A stretch of 64,000 nucleotides of DNA from RH-AL1 sp965214415 (GCA_965214415.1 CBDCBQ010000003.1:1364001-1428000), one strand, 5' to 3'; positions 7,866-17,422 are shown, counted from the stretch's first letter. Numbers and translations: made by a program. Notes: a model not told the origin generated them from the letters alone.

Positions 7866-9797
7866 TCAACTCTTCACCCGCACGTACTCGCCCGGCGCGT
7901 CTCCGAGGATCGGCAGCCCGCCTGCCCCGGGCACGCGCGCCTCGATGCGCTCCGGCGCCAACTCGGTCAGCCAGGCCATCCAATTCGGCCACCAGCTGCC
8001 GGTGTGCTTCACCGATTGCGCCACCCACTCGGCCAGCTCGCCTTCTGGCCGCGGCCCGGTCGAGTAGAAATACTTGTTCTTGGCGGGCGGGTTGATGACC
8101 CCGGCGATGTGGCCGGAGCCGGCCAGCGTGTAGCGCGTCGCGCCGCCGAACAGCCGCGCGCCGCGAAACACCGAGGACGCCGGCGCGATGTGATCGTCCT
8201 TCGTCGCCACGAAATAGGCCGGGACCCGCACCTTGCCGAGATCGAGCGTGACCCCGTCGATCTCCATCTCGCCCTTGGCGAGCTTGTTGTGGATGTAGAA
8301 ATTGCGAAGGTAATAGGTGTGGTTGCGGATCGGCAGTCTCGTCGAATCTGAATTCCAATACAAGAGATCGAACGCGGACGGCGTCTTGCCGCGCATGTAG
8401 TTGTCGACAACGTAGGACCATACGAGGTCGTTCGGGCGCAGCATGTTGAAGGCCATCGCCATCTTGGCGCCCTCGAGATAACCGGTGCCGGCCATCTTGG
8501 CCTCGAGGGCCTGCAGCTGCTCCTCGTCGATGAAGACCTGGATGTCGCCGGCATCGGTGAAGTCGGCCTGCGCGGCAAAGAAGGTCGCGCTCTCGATGCG
8601 TTGGTCGCCCGCATCCGCCATCAAGGCGAGCGCGGTCGAGAGCAGCGTCCCGCCGACGCAATAGCCGATCGCATTGACCTTATCCTCGCCGGTCGCGACC
8701 TTGACGGCATCGAGCGCGGCGAAGATGCCCTCGTGGATGTAGGAGAGGAATGTCTTGTCGCGGTGGCGCTCGTCCGGATTGACCCAGGACACCATGAACA
8801 CCGAGACGCCCTGCTCGACGATCCAGCGCACGAGGCTCTTCTCGGCGGATAGATCCATGATGTAGAACTTGTTGATCCACGGCGGGATGATCAGCAGCGG
8901 CCGCTTCAGCGTGCTCTCGGTCGTCGGATTGTACTGGATCAGCTCGATCAGCTCGTTGCGGAAGACCACTTTGCCGGGCGTCGCGGCGACGTTGACGCCG
9001 AACTCGAACTGCGAGGGGTCGGTCTGGCGGATGCGCAACTGGCCGCCGCCCGCCTCCATGTCCTCGGCCAGGTGCAGCGCGCCGCGCACGAGATTCTCGC
9101 CGGAGGTCGACAGGGTTTGGCGCAGCAGCTCGGGGTTGGTGGCGATGAAGTTCGCCGGCGACAGCGCGCTGGCGATCTGGCGCAGGTAGAACTTGGCCTT
9201 GGCGCGCGTCTTAGGGTCGAGTTCGTCGGCCTTGTCGACCAGCGTCTCGGCCCAGGTCGCGCTGATCGAATGCGCCTGACGCAGGAAATCGTAGAGCGGC
9301 AGCCCGCTCCACTCCGGCGCGGCGTAGCGCTTGTCGCCCTTGGCGACCGGCACGACGGGGGCGGCCTCCTGGCCGAGCAGGCGCTGATACGTCTGCGCCC
9401 ACAGCTGCAGGAACGGCGTCGCGATCGCGGTCTGCGCCTCGGCGAGGCGCGCCGGATCGCTGGTCCAATGCTCGGCCACCTTGCCGATCGAGGTCAGCGC
9501 GATGGCGACGAGGTCGGAGACGTCGTTGCGCTTCATCTGCCCCGTGTCGCCCTTTTCGAAGGGCTTCATGTAGGCGGCGAGGGCGCGGCCGCTCTGCTCG
9601 AAGAAGCGGGCGGCATTGGTCGCGAGTCGCTCGATGTCCGGCGAGCTTGCTGCGTCGCCGGTGATGCCGAGGGCGGCGGTGACAGGGTTCTGCAAGGACG
9701 CGGCTTGGGCGGGCGAGGCTTGGGCGGGCGAGGCTTGGGCGGCAGGCGCCGGGGCGGCCGGCGTCGTCGGGTCGTCCAGATTCGCCGAAGACGTCAT
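7866..9797 (-). CDS. phaC: class I poly(3-hydroxyalkanoate) synthase
   Basis: It polymerises hydroxyacyl-CoA into storage polyester at the granule surface. At 643 residues it is slightly longer than usual because of an Ala/Pro-rich N-terminus. The catalytic triad is readable: C380 in the lipase-like box GYCVGG, D535 in TKDDHIAPA and H563 in GSGHIAGVINPP. The N-terminal domain carries LPLYDFLRQAHS and TNPELLRQTLSTSGENLVRG, typical of class I enzymes. The phaA, phaB and phasin genes are not in the window. Three copies of a 15-base unit in the N-terminal coding part (9703-9747) give repeated AQASP peptides. Confidence 0.96.
   Translation of the reverse strand: MTSSANLDDPTTPAAPAPAAQASPAQASPAQAASLQNPVTAALGITGDAASSPDIERLATNAARFFEQSGRALAAYMKPFEKGDTGQMKRNDVSDLVAIALTSIGKVAEHWTSDPARLAEAQTAIATPFLQLWAQTYQRLLGQEAAPVVPVAKGDKRYAAPEWSGLPLYDFLRQAHSISATWAETLVDKADELDPKTRAKAKFYLRQIASALSPANFIATNPELLRQTLSTSGENLVRGALHLAEDMEAGGGQLRIRQTDPSQFEFGVNVAATPGKVVFRNELIELIQYNPTTESTLKRPLLIIPPWINKFYIMDLSAEKSLVRWIVEQGVSVFMVSWVNPDERHRDKTFLSYIHEGIFAALDAVKVATGEDKVNAIGYCVGGTLLSTALALMADAGDQRIESATFFAAQADFTDAGDIQVFIDEEQLQALEAKMAGTGYLEGAKMAMAFNMLRPNDLVWSYVVDNYMRGKTPSAFDLLYWNSDSTRLPIRNHTYYLRNFYIHNKLAKGEMEIDGVTLDLGKVRVPAYFVATKDDHIAPASSVFRGARLFGGATRYTLAGSGHIAGVINPPAKNKYFYSTGPRPEGELAEWVAQSVKHTGSWWPNWMAWLTELAPERIEARVPGAGGLPILGDAPGEYVRVKS
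9703..9747 (-). repeat. 15-base tandem repeat inside phaC
   Basis: Two exact copies and one degenerate copy of GCTTGGGCGGGCGAG (plus strand) sit in the coding region for residues about 17-31 of PhaC. The period is in frame, so copy-number change would alter only the length of the Ala/Pro-rich leader of the enzyme. Confidence 0.75.
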
Positions 9798-9942
9798 CGA
9801 AATCTCACTCCCTGCCCGGCGTGACGTCTCGGTGCGCCAACTCGCGTCCCGCTTCGGTCATAAAACCGGTCCATAGAACCGTTCCATGACGAGGCTTCGA
9901 CCGCCTAGCCGGCCGAGGCTCTTTCCCGAGGATCGTTTCGCC

Positions 9943-10338
9943 GTGCCGCAGAGATTCACTTGGCTCGCCGTCCCGCTCGCGCTGCTGCTTGCGTCGGCGG
10001 TCCACGCTCAGACCACCATCACCCAATCCAAGCCCGCGCCGGCCAAACACAAGCCGAACAACTATGGTTCGCCGCTCGACACGATCATGTCGACCCACCT
10101 TTGGACCGATGTGCCGCCCGCCCAGGATTTTGTGCGCGACACCCGACCAGCGCCGAAGGATTTAAAATATACGCCGCTGACCGGCGTCGATCCGGATCGC
10201 CCAAAGCCGCGCGACCCCGCCAACGTGTTGGCGCTACAGGCCGAGCTCGAGGCGGCCGGCGTGCACAACGCCGCTCGTGGAGACGGGCTGAGGCCCGTCA
10301 CGAAGGCGCGCAAGGCGAGGAAGCACGCGGCGGAGTAG
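9943..10338 (+). CDS. small exported protein of unknown function
   Basis: A 131-residue protein from GTG 9943 with a signal peptide (PQRFTWLAVPLALLLASAVHA) cleaved after VHA near residue 22. The mature part is basic and proline-rich (KPAPAKHKPNNYGSPLDTIM, then PVTKARKARKHAAE at the end), without cysteines. An ATG at 9886 is in frame and would add 19 residues; the GTG is preferred because it starts just before the signal peptide and has a GAGG 11 bases upstream. It is divergent from phaC. Function unknown. Confidence 0.7.
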   Translation: MPQRFTWLAVPLALLLASAVHAQTTITQSKPAPAKHKPNNYGSPLDTIMSTHLWTDVPPAQDFVRDTRPAPKDLKYTPLTGVDPDRPKPRDPANVLALQAELEAAGVHNAARGDGLRPVTKARKARKHAAE

Positions 10339-10355
10339 ACTTTTGTCTGTGCCAG

Positions 10356-10434
10356 TCGTCATTGCGAGCGCACGCGAAACAACCCAAGAGCCGAGCGTTG
10401 GCCCTGAGTTGCTTCGCTACGCTCGCCGTGACGG
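10356..10434. repeat. palindromic intergenic repeat
   Basis: The left arm CGTCATTGCGAGCG and the right arm GCTTCGCTACGCTCGCCGTG are inverted copies of each other around about 40 bases. The CGTCATTGCGAGCG.AGCGAAGC type element is a widespread REP-like intergenic repeat. It lies between the 3' ends of the exported-protein gene and rpsI, so it may serve both as transcript end. Confidence 0.7.
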
Positions 10435-10439
10435 AGAAA

Positions 10440-10919
10440 TCAGCGCTTCGAGAACTGGAACGACCGGCGGGCTTTCTTCTTGCCGTACTTCTTGCGCTCG
10501 ACGACGCGCGAGTCGCGGGTGAGGAAGCCTTCCTTCTTGAGGATCGGCCGCAGCTCCGGCTCGAAATAGGTGAGTGCCTTCGAAAGCCCATGGCGCACCG
10601 CGCCGGCCTGGCCGGAGAGACCGCCGCCGCAGACGTTGACCAGCAGGTCATACTGGCCGACGCGGCTGGTGATGCCGAGCGGCTGCTGCAGGATCATGCG
10701 CAGCACCGGCCGGGCGAAATAGGTCTCGTAGGACTTGCCGTTGACCTGGATCTTGCCGGAGCCCGGCTTGATCCAGACGCGGGCGACGGCGTCCTTGCGC
10801 TTGCCGGTGGCGTAGGCGCGGCCGAGCTTGTCGAGCTTCTGGACATGGACCGGCGCGGCGGGCTGCGACGGGGCGCCAACGCCCTTGAGGTCCTGCAGCG
10901 AGGAGAGAGTCTCGGCCAT
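10440..10919 (-). CDS. rpsI: 30S ribosomal protein S9
   Basis: The universal ribosomal protein S9 of the small-subunit head, whose C-terminal tail reaches the P-site tRNA. At 159 residues it has the alphaproteobacterial N-terminal extension of about 30 residues. It carries the standard motifs GRAYATGKRKDAVARVW, GGGLSGQAGAVRHGLSKAL and the ending KKARRSFQFSKR. It is the second gene of the rplM-rpsI operon, with 2 bases between the rplM stop and its ATG. Confidence 0.97.
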   Translation of the reverse strand: MAETLSSLQDLKGVGAPSQPAAPVHVQKLDKLGRAYATGKRKDAVARVWIKPGSGKIQVNGKSYETYFARPVLRMILQQPLGITSRVGQYDLLVNVCGGGLSGQAGAVRHGLSKALTYFEPELRPILKKEGFLTRDSRVVERKKYGKKKARRSFQFSKR

Positions 10920-10921
10920 GA

Positions 10922-11392
10922 TCAGGCTGCCTTCGTGTTCTTGCGGTTGAGCTTGCCGACATCGAGCGCGACCGGCTGCTGCGCCTCGTGCGGATGCTCG
11001 GCGCCCTTGTAGACGCGCAGATTGCCGAACTGCTTGCGGCCGAGCGGGCCGCGCGGGAGCATGCGCTCGACCGCCTTTTCTACCACCCGCTCCGGAAAAC
11101 GCCCCTCGAGAATGAAGCGCGCGGTGCGCTCTTTGATGCCGCCCTGGAAGCCGGTGTAATGGTAGTACACCTTGTCTTCGCGCTTCTTGCCGGTGAACAC
11201 CACCTTCTCCGCGTTGACGACGATGATGTTGTCGCCATCGTCCATGTGCGGGGTGAAGGAGGGCTTGTGCTTGCCGCGCAGGCGCAGCGCGATGATCGAC
11301 GCGAGCCGCCCGACCACGAGGCCAGTGGCGTCGATGACCACCCAATTCTTTTCGATCTCGGCCGTTTTGGTCGAGTGTGTCTTGCCGAACAT
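10922..11392 (-). CDS. rplM: 50S ribosomal protein L13
   Basis: Large-subunit protein L13, 156 residues. Diagnostic segments are WVVIDATGLVVGRLAS, GDNIIVVNAEKVVFTG, YYHYTGFQGGIKERTA and AVERMLPRGPLGRKQFGNLR. It is the first gene of the rplM-rpsI operon; the divergent spacer up to 11527 carries the presumed promoter. The Met start at 11392 gives the usual MFGKTHSTKTAEIEKNW beginning. Confidence 0.97.
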   Translation of the reverse strand: MFGKTHSTKTAEIEKNWVVIDATGLVVGRLASIIALRLRGKHKPSFTPHMDDGDNIIVVNAEKVVFTGKKREDKVYYHYTGFQGGIKERTARFILEGRFPERVVEKAVERMLPRGPLGRKQFGNLRVYKGAEHPHEAQQPVALDVGKLNRKNTKAA

Positions 11393-11526
11393 GAGGGGAT
11401 ACCTGACTTGAATCTACGGGTCTTAGACGCGGCACTGCCACGAAAGTCAATGTTGCGGACTGTCCCAAGTCGCTATTCGAACGGCGTTTTCCGCGAACGG
11501 TATTTAGATACCGTGCCGGCCGAGGC

Positions 11527-11937
11527 GTGTCGAGCGTGAGCGATCTCGTCGCCCTGCTCGGCACGATCCGCACCATCGCGGTCGTCGGGCTCTCGCCAAA
11601 TCCGGCGCGTCCCTCGAACGACGTGTTCGCCTTCCTGCTGGCGCGGGGCTTCGACTGCGTCGGCGTCAATCCCGGCATCGCCGGGCGCCGCATCCACGGC
11701 GCGCCTGTGTTCGCCTCGCTCGCCGACGTCGACCGACCCGTCGACATGGTCGACATCTTCCGTGCCTCCGAAGCCGTCGCGGGGATCGTCGATGCGGTGC
11801 TGGAGCTCGAGCCGCTTCCGCGCGTGATCTGGATGCAGCTGGGCGTCGTCGACACGGCGGCGAAGGCGCGGGCCGAGGCGGCGGGCGTGACCGTCGTCAT
11901 GGACCGCTGCCCGAAGATCGAGCTGTCGCGCGGCTGA
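11527..11937 (+). CDS. CoA-binding domain protein (YccU type)
   Basis: A 136-residue single Rossmann-fold protein of the CoA-binding family. The nucleotide-binding signature TIAVVGLSPNPARPSNDVF is near residue 17, followed by GFDCVGVNPGIAG and DIFRASEAV. Such proteins bind coenzyme A, but their physiological role is not settled. The start is GTG at 11527; another GTG at 11536 is in frame. It is divergent from rplM and probably monocistronic. Confidence 0.9.
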   Translation: MSSVSDLVALLGTIRTIAVVGLSPNPARPSNDVFAFLLARGFDCVGVNPGIAGRRIHGAPVFASLADVDRPVDMVDIFRASEAVAGIVDAVLELEPLPRVIWMQLGVVDTAAKARAEAAGVTVVMDRCPKIELSRG

Positions 11938-12088
11938 AGCCACGGAACCGAGGCGGACAAACGCTATTTGCCTTGCGCTTGGTGGCGCGGCAAGTGACGG
12001 CGCCAGCCTGCCGTTGCGAGACGAGCACGAAGCTTGCACCGCTGATCCGGCGGCATTCGAGCGGAGAGCGACACATGCGACTGATCAC

Positions 12089-12271
12089 ATGCGACTGACC
12101 GTCCTTCTGGCCGCCGCGGTTTTGATCGCCATCGGTCTGCTCGTGCAGACGGTGATCAAGCCGGAAGCCCTGAACCAGAACGGCAAGCCGAGCACGGCGG
12201 ACCTCTCCCATCCGCCGACGGAATTCGGCGCGGCCACTCCGGTCGCGGCGCCGCGCGATGCACGGAAGTAG
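12089..12271 (+). CDS. small single-pass membrane protein of unknown function
   Basis: A 60-residue peptide with one hydrophobic helix at the N-terminus (residues about 3-22, LTVLLAAAVLIAIGLLVQTV) and a hydrophilic tail ending in APRDARK. An in-frame upstream start at 12014 would add 25 residues without hydrophobic character; the internal ATG fits a membrane anchor better. A short repeat, ACATGCGACTGA, occurs at 12073 and 12087 at the start. It is convergent with enolase, 3 bases away. Unrecognised. Confidence 0.5.
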   Translation: MRLTVLLAAAVLIAIGLLVQTVIKPEALNQNGKPSTADLSHPPTEFGAATPVAAPRDARK

Positions 12272-12274
12272 GTT

Positions 12275-13558
12275 CTAGCAGAGCGCCTTCAGCGCGCCTC
12301 GCCCGGCGAAGATCGCCTGGCTGCCCAGCTCTTCCTCGATGCGCATCAGCTGGTTGTATTTGGCGATACGATCCGAGCGCGACAGCGAGCCGGTCTTGAT
12401 CTGCCCGCAGTTCGTCGCCACCGCGAGATCGGCGATCGTCGAATCCTCGGTCTCGCCGGAGCGGTGGCTCATCACCGCCGTGTATCCAGCCCGGTGGCCC
12501 ATCTCGACGGCGGCCAGCGTCTCGGTCAGCGTGCCGATCTGGTTGACCTTGATCAGGATCGAGTTGGCGACGCCCTTCTTGATGCCGTCGCCGAGGCGCT
12601 GCGTGTTGGTGACGAAGAGATCGTCGCCGACGAGCTGCACCTTGGCGCCGATCTTGTCGGTGAGCAGCTTCCAGCCGTCCCAGTCGTCCTCGGCCATGCC
12701 GTCTTCCACCGAGCCGATCGGGTAGGCGGCGACGAGCTTGGCGAGATAGTCGACCTGCTGCTCGATCGAGCGCACCGTGCCCTCGCCCTCGTAATGGTAG
12801 GCGCCGTCCTTGAACCAGTCGGTGACCGCGCAATCGAGGCCGAGCACGATGTCCTCGCCCGGCGTGAAGCCGGCTTGCTCGATCGCCTTCATGCAGAAGT
12901 CCAGCGCCGCCTCGGCCGACGGCAGGTTCGGCGCGAAGCCGCCCTCGTCGCCGACGTTGGTGTTGAGGCCACCCTTCTTCAGGCCGCTCTTCAGCGCGTG
13001 AAACACCTCGGCGCCGTAACGCACCGCCTCGGCCAGCGATGGCGCGCCGACCGGCATGATCATGAATTCCTGGAAGTCGATCGGATTGTCGGCGTGCGCC
13101 CCGCCGTTGATGATGTTCATCATCGGCACCGGTAGCCTGCGCGCCTGCGTGCCGCCGACATAGCGGTAGAGCGGCAGGCCGACGACGTCGGCCGCGGCCT
13201 TGGCGCAGGCGAGCGACACGCCGAGGATCGCGTTGGCGCCGAGCTTGGCTTTGTTGGGCGTCCCGTCGAGGGCGATCATCGTCTCGTCGATGTGGATCTG
13301 GTCCTCGGCGTCGAAGCCGCCGATCGCATCGAAGATGTCGCGATTGACGCTGTCGCAGGCCTTGTGCACGCCCTTGCCGAGATAGCGCGACTTGTCGCCG
13401 TCGCGCAGCTCGACCGCCTCGTGCGCGCCCGTCGAGGCGCCCGACGGCACGGCGGCGCGGCCCATCGAGCCGTCCTCCAGCGTCACGTCGACCTCGATCG
13501 TCGGATTGCCGCGGGAATCGAGAATTTCGCGGGCGACGATGTCGACGATGGCCGTCAT
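12275..13558 (-). CDS. eno: enolase
   Basis: Phosphopyruvate hydratase of glycolysis and gluconeogenesis, converting 2-phosphoglycerate to phosphoenolpyruvate, cytosolic. The length of 427 residues is normal. The N-terminal SRGNPTIEVDV, the GDEGGFAPNL loop, SVEDGMAEDDWDGW, and the signature ILIKVNQIGTLTET with MSHRSGETEDSTIADLAVA (catalytic Lys and Mg ligands in the family) are all present. It has its own transcription unit, with 206 bases of non-coding DNA upstream. Confidence 0.98.
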   Translation of the reverse strand: MTAIVDIVAREILDSRGNPTIEVDVTLEDGSMGRAAVPSGASTGAHEAVELRDGDKSRYLGKGVHKACDSVNRDIFDAIGGFDAEDQIHIDETMIALDGTPNKAKLGANAILGVSLACAKAAADVVGLPLYRYVGGTQARRLPVPMMNIINGGAHADNPIDFQEFMIMPVGAPSLAEAVRYGAEVFHALKSGLKKGGLNTNVGDEGGFAPNLPSAEAALDFCMKAIEQAGFTPGEDIVLGLDCAVTDWFKDGAYHYEGEGTVRSIEQQVDYLAKLVAAYPIGSVEDGMAEDDWDGWKLLTDKIGAKVQLVGDDLFVTNTQRLGDGIKKGVANSILIKVNQIGTLTETLAAVEMGHRAGYTAVMSHRSGETEDSTIADLAVATNCGQIKTGSLSRSDRIAKYNQLMRIEEELGSQAIFAGRGALKALC

Positions 13559-13764
13559 GCTTGGAGTCCTTTCGCGGAAGCGGCGAGTGCCGCGCTTCTA
13601 CGCCGAAGGGTCGCCGCGGTGAAGCGGCGTCCACGCCCGGCAAGGCGCAATATTTTTGCCACGGCGGTCAAAAAACGAGGTGGTTCCTGCCGCCCGCGAA
13701 GCCCCCGCCTCCGTCGTGCCGCCATGTCTTCTTAGGCGTTTGCTGGTAGCAACAGCGACTGGCC

Positions 13765-14565
13765 ATGCCGAAGTTTGCGTCCCTTGCCGCGTTAGCGTCG
13801 CTTCTCCTCACCTGCGCTCCGGCGGGGGCGGACTGGCGCGCGCCGATCGTCGGCGCCAAGCCGATCCTCCCGGCGCGGTTCGTGCCGTTCCAATGGGTTC
13901 GCGCCGACGCGGCCGCGGCCGCCTGGCCGACCGCGACACCCGATACGCTGCGGGAGGCGGATGCGCCGATCGCCTGGATCGCGCCGTTGTTCGATCGCCG
14001 GCTCAGCCCCGCCGAACGGGCCGCCAACATCGCCCCCGACCTGCTGGACGCGATCCTGCGGATCGAGCCGCTCTACGATCCGACCCGCCTGTACGGCCCC
14101 GAGAGCGCCGTGCGGATGAGCGTCTCGGCCGGGACGGCGACGATGGACAGCGTCTTCGCCGACCGCTGGCGCCGCGCCGCCCCCGACGCCAACGTCAACC
14201 GCCGGGTCGACTACATCGCCAAGGCCTGGCAAAGCAGCCCCGATGTCGCGTGCGATGGTTTCACCAAGGCGCGCCCCCGCGCCGGCTACGAGCAGCCCGC
14301 CCTCACGGAGTTGACGCAGGGAGACTGCGAGGCGCTGATCGACAGCGAGGCGGACGGCTATGACGCGCCGCCCGTACCGATCGTGGCCGGGCTTCTCGAC
14401 ATCCCGGTGTTCGCCGCCCCGCTTCCGGGCGAGCGCATGTCGAGCAAGGATTTCTGGGCGGCCCAGCGCGAGAAGATCGCCCGCATCACGGCCGAGCTGC
14501 GCATGCGCCGGAGCTGGCACGGCGGCAAGCAAGGCATCAAGACCGAGGACCTGGCGCGACGCTGA
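13765..14565 (+). CDS. exported protein of unknown function
   Basis: A 266-residue protein with a signal peptide (MPKFASLAALASLLLTCAPAGA, cleaved after AGA near residue 22). The mature part has two cysteines (VACDGF and QGDCEAL) that could form a disulfide, and ends with a basic helix (ITAELRMRRSWHGGKQG). No family or active-site motif was recognised. It precedes queF by 63 bases on the same strand but is not functionally linked to it by sequence. Confidence 0.75.
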   Translation: MPKFASLAALASLLLTCAPAGADWRAPIVGAKPILPARFVPFQWVRADAAAAAWPTATPDTLREADAPIAWIAPLFDRRLSPAERAANIAPDLLDAILRIEPLYDPTRLYGPESAVRMSVSAGTATMDSVFADRWRRAAPDANVNRRVDYIAKAWQSSPDVACDGFTKARPRAGYEQPALTELTQGDCEALIDSEADGYDAPPVPIVAGLLDIPVFAAPLPGERMSSKDFWAAQREKIARITAELRMRRSWHGGKQGIKTEDLARR

Positions 14566-14628
14566 GAGACGCTGGAGATCGTCGGCTGCGGCTTTCGCCG
14601 AGGCCGTCTCGCGTGGCAGAAGGGGCGC

Positions 14629-15111
14629 ATGACACGCAAGCCCCCGCCCCCATTCGATCCGCACACTGGCGTCGGCGTTCTCGGCCGTCATGCGCCGCTG
14701 CCCGCCTCGCCCGAGGAGGCGCCGCTCGAGCGCGTCCCGAACCCGCATATCGGCTCCGACTATCTCACCCGCTTCACGGCGCCCGAGTTCACCTCGCTCT
14801 GTCCGGTCACCGGCCAGCCCGACTTCGCCCATCTCGTGATCGACTACCTGCCCGGCGACTGGCTCGTCGAATCGAAATCGCTGAAGCTCTACCTCGGCTC
14901 GTTCCGCAACCATGGCGCCTTCCACGAGGATTGCACCGTGCGCGTCGGCAAGGACATCGTCGCCCTGCTCGCTCCCAGGTGGCTCAGGATCGGGGGCTAC
15001 TGGTACCCGCGCGGCGGCATGCCGATCGACGTGTTCTGGCAGACCGGCACGCCGCCCGCGGGATTATGGGTGCCCGACCAGGGCGTGCCGACCTATCGGG
15101 GACGCGGGTAG
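14629..15111 (+). CDS. queF: NADPH-dependent 7-cyano-7-deazaguanine reductase
   Basis: It reduces preQ0 to preQ1 in queuosine tRNA-modification synthesis. This is the short unimodular type, 160 residues, of the tunnel-fold (T-fold) family. The nucleophile C58 and acid D65 sit in FTSLCPVTGQPDF; the NADPH-side motif LVESKSLKLYLGSFRNHGAF (usual ESKS.K) and HEDC follow. The queC, queD and queE genes are not in the window. The ATG is at 14629. Confidence 0.95.
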   Translation: MTRKPPPPFDPHTGVGVLGRHAPLPASPEEAPLERVPNPHIGSDYLTRFTAPEFTSLCPVTGQPDFAHLVIDYLPGDWLVESKSLKLYLGSFRNHGAFHEDCTVRVGKDIVALLAPRWLRIGGYWYPRGGMPIDVFWQTGTPPAGLWVPDQGVPTYRGRG

Positions 15112-15248
15112 CGAAAAACCCGTGCACGCAAAGGTGCGATTTGTGCGGAGAGATGCTTCACGCGTCAGGCAACGGCGAAGGCCGCTGGAGAGTTGGCGGC
15201 TCGCATAAACGTCGTGCGCAGCGCGCGATCAGGAGCAGGCGTACGAGC

Positions 15249-17381
15249 GTGACCGAGACATCGCGGCCCCAGACGCTCGACGGGCAGACCTTCCTCCTCG
15301 CGCTATCCGACCGGCTTCGCGCGTTCGCGGACCCGCTCAAGCTGATGCACGCCGCCATGGAAGCGGTCGGGCGGCAGTTCGAGGTCGACCGGGTCGGCTA
15401 TTGCGATGTCGATCTCGCCAACGACACGCTGTACTGCCCGGTCGGTTGGACCGACGGCGTACTCGAGCCGCTCGTCGGATCGCTGTCGATGTCGGGCCTG
15501 TTTGGCGAAACCTACATCGCCACTTTCAAGCAGGGGCGGACCGCCTCCGTCGCCGACATCGAACTCGATCCGATGGTGGTGCACGCCGCGTTCGCCGCGA
15601 TCGGCACGCGGGCGTTCCTCGCCGTGCCTCTCGTACGTGATGGCGTTCTGGTGGCGGGACTGTTCCTCAATCACGCCAGCGTGCGGGCCTGGACACCGGA
15701 TGACGCTGCCCTGCTCGAGCAGGTGCTTCTGCGAACTTGGGAGGCGATCGAGCGGGCGCGGGCCGAGCGGATCCTGCGCGAGAACGCGGCGCGGCTGCGG
15801 CTCGCGGTCGAGGCGGGGCAGATCGGCGAGTGGGAGCTCGACGTCGGCGCCGACAGCTCCGTGCGCTCCCCGCGGCACGACCAGATCTTCGGCCATGACG
15901 AGCCGGTCGCCGAATGGGGCTTCGAGACGTTCATCAGCCACGTGCTGCCGGAGGACCGGCCGGCCGTCGAACTCGCGTTTCGGCAGGCCGCGCAGACGGG
16001 CGAAGGTTGGAACATCACCTGTCGCATCCATCGCCGCAACGACGATGAGATCCGCTGGATCAACGTGCGCAGCACGCCGCAGACCGATGCCGCCGGGGGC
16101 GCGGTGAAGCTGTTCGGCATGGTGCAGGATATCACCGAGCAGAAACGCGCCGAGACAAGCTTGCGCGAGCTGAACGAGACGCTGCAGGAGCGGATCGCCG
16201 AAGCGGTGGAGGAACGCGGCAGGGCGGAGGAGCAGCTCCGACAGTCGCAGAAGATGGAGGCGGTGGGGCAGCTGACCGGCGGCCTCGCGCACGACTTCAA
16301 CAACCTGCTGGCGGGGATCTCGGGCTCGCTGGAGCTGATGGGCACGCGCCTGAGCCAGGGACGAACGAGCGACGTCGAGCGCTACATGATCGCGGCGCAA
16401 GGCGCGGCGCGACGGGCCGCCTCGTTGACGCACCGCCTGCTCGCGTTCTCACGCCGCCAGACGCTGGCGCCGAAGCCGACCGATTTCGATCGCCTGATCG
16501 TCGGCATGGAGGATCTCATCCGCCGCACGGTCGGGCCGTCCATCCAGCTCGAGGTCGTCGGCAGCGGCAGTCTATGGTCGGCCCTGGTCGACCCGCCGCA
16601 GCTCGAGAACGCGCTCCTGAACCTGTGCATCAACGCTCGCGACGCGATGCCGGATGGCGGTCGCATCACGATCGAGACCGCCAACCGATGGGTGGATCGG
16701 CCGACGGCGAAGCAGCAGGACATTCCAGAGGGCCAGTACGTCTCGCTCTGCGTGAGCGATTCCGGCACGGGCATGCCGCCCGACGTCATCGCGCATGTCT
16801 TCGAGCCGTTTTTCACCACCAAGCCGCTCGGCGAGGGCACGGGCCTCGGCCTGTCGATGATCTACGGCTTCGCCCGCCAGTCGGGCGGACAGGTGCGGAT
16901 CTACTCGGAGGTCGGCGCGGGGACGACCGTGCGCCTCTACTTTCCGCGTCACCACGGCGAGAGCGACGCGGAGGACATCAAGCAGGGCCAGGAGGAGGCG
17001 CCGCGGGCCGAGCAAGGCGAGACGGTTCTCGTCGTCGACGACGAGCCGACCGTCCGCATGCTGGTGATCGACGTGCTGGAGGACCTCGGCTACATCGCGA
17101 TCGACGCGGCCGACAGCGCGACCGGCCTCAAGGTGCTGCAATCGAAAGCCCGCATCGATCTCCTGGTGACGGACGTCGGCCTCCCCGGCGGCATGAACGG
17201 CCGGCAGATGGCCGATGCCGGCCGCGAGCGGCGCCCCGGCCTGAAGGTCCTGTTCGTCACCGGCTACGCCGAGAGTTCGGTGCTGGGCAACGGCCACCTG
17301 GCGCCCGGCATGCAGGTGTTGACCAAACCATTCGCGGTCGACACGCTCGCCGCCCGCATCAAGGAACTGATCGACTCGTAG
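15249..17381 (+). CDS. hybrid sensor histidine kinase (GAF-PAS-HisKA-HATPase-REC)
   Basis: A 710-residue soluble hybrid kinase with no transmembrane helices, so a cytosolic sensor. Order: GAF domain (about 20-175), PAS domain (about 190-300, with the PAC tail LFGMVQDITEQKRAE), a coiled coil, the dimerisation domain with phospho-acceptor H348 in GGLAHDFNNLLAG, an ATPase domain with NLCINARDAMPDGG and GEGTGLGLSMIYG, and a receiver domain with VVDDEP and phospho-site D642 in LLVTDVGLPGG. The start is GTG 15249 with AGGAG about 12 bases upstream; further upstream the frame lacks family similarity. The signal and any partner regulator are unknown. Confidence 0.92.
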   Translation: MTETSRPQTLDGQTFLLALSDRLRAFADPLKLMHAAMEAVGRQFEVDRVGYCDVDLANDTLYCPVGWTDGVLEPLVGSLSMSGLFGETYIATFKQGRTASVADIELDPMVVHAAFAAIGTRAFLAVPLVRDGVLVAGLFLNHASVRAWTPDDAALLEQVLLRTWEAIERARAERILRENAARLRLAVEAGQIGEWELDVGADSSVRSPRHDQIFGHDEPVAEWGFETFISHVLPEDRPAVELAFRQAAQTGEGWNITCRIHRRNDDEIRWINVRSTPQTDAAGGAVKLFGMVQDITEQKRAETSLRELNETLQERIAEAVEERGRAEEQLRQSQKMEAVGQLTGGLAHDFNNLLAGISGSLELMGTRLSQGRTSDVERYMIAAQGAARRAASLTHRLLAFSRRQTLAPKPTDFDRLIVGMEDLIRRTVGPSIQLEVVGSGSLWSALVDPPQLENALLNLCINARDAMPDGGRITIETANRWVDRPTAKQQDIPEGQYVSLCVSDSGTGMPPDVIAHVFEPFFTTKPLGEGTGLGLSMIYGFARQSGGQVRIYSEVGAGTTVRLYFPRHHGESDAEDIKQGQEEAPRAEQGETVLVVDDEPTVRMLVIDVLEDLGYIAIDAADSATGLKVLQSKARIDLLVTDVGLPGGMNGRQMADAGRERRPGLKVLFVTGYAESSVLGNGHLAPGMQVLTKPFAVDTLAARIKELIDS

Positions 17382-17422
17382 TGGTGCCGATCCTCACCCG
17401 CGTCACGGAGGAGGATACGCCC

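Noticed and set aside
9703..9747. CRISPR-like repeat in phaC
   Set aside because: Units are 15 bases, contiguous and in frame with the coding sequence; there are no spacers.
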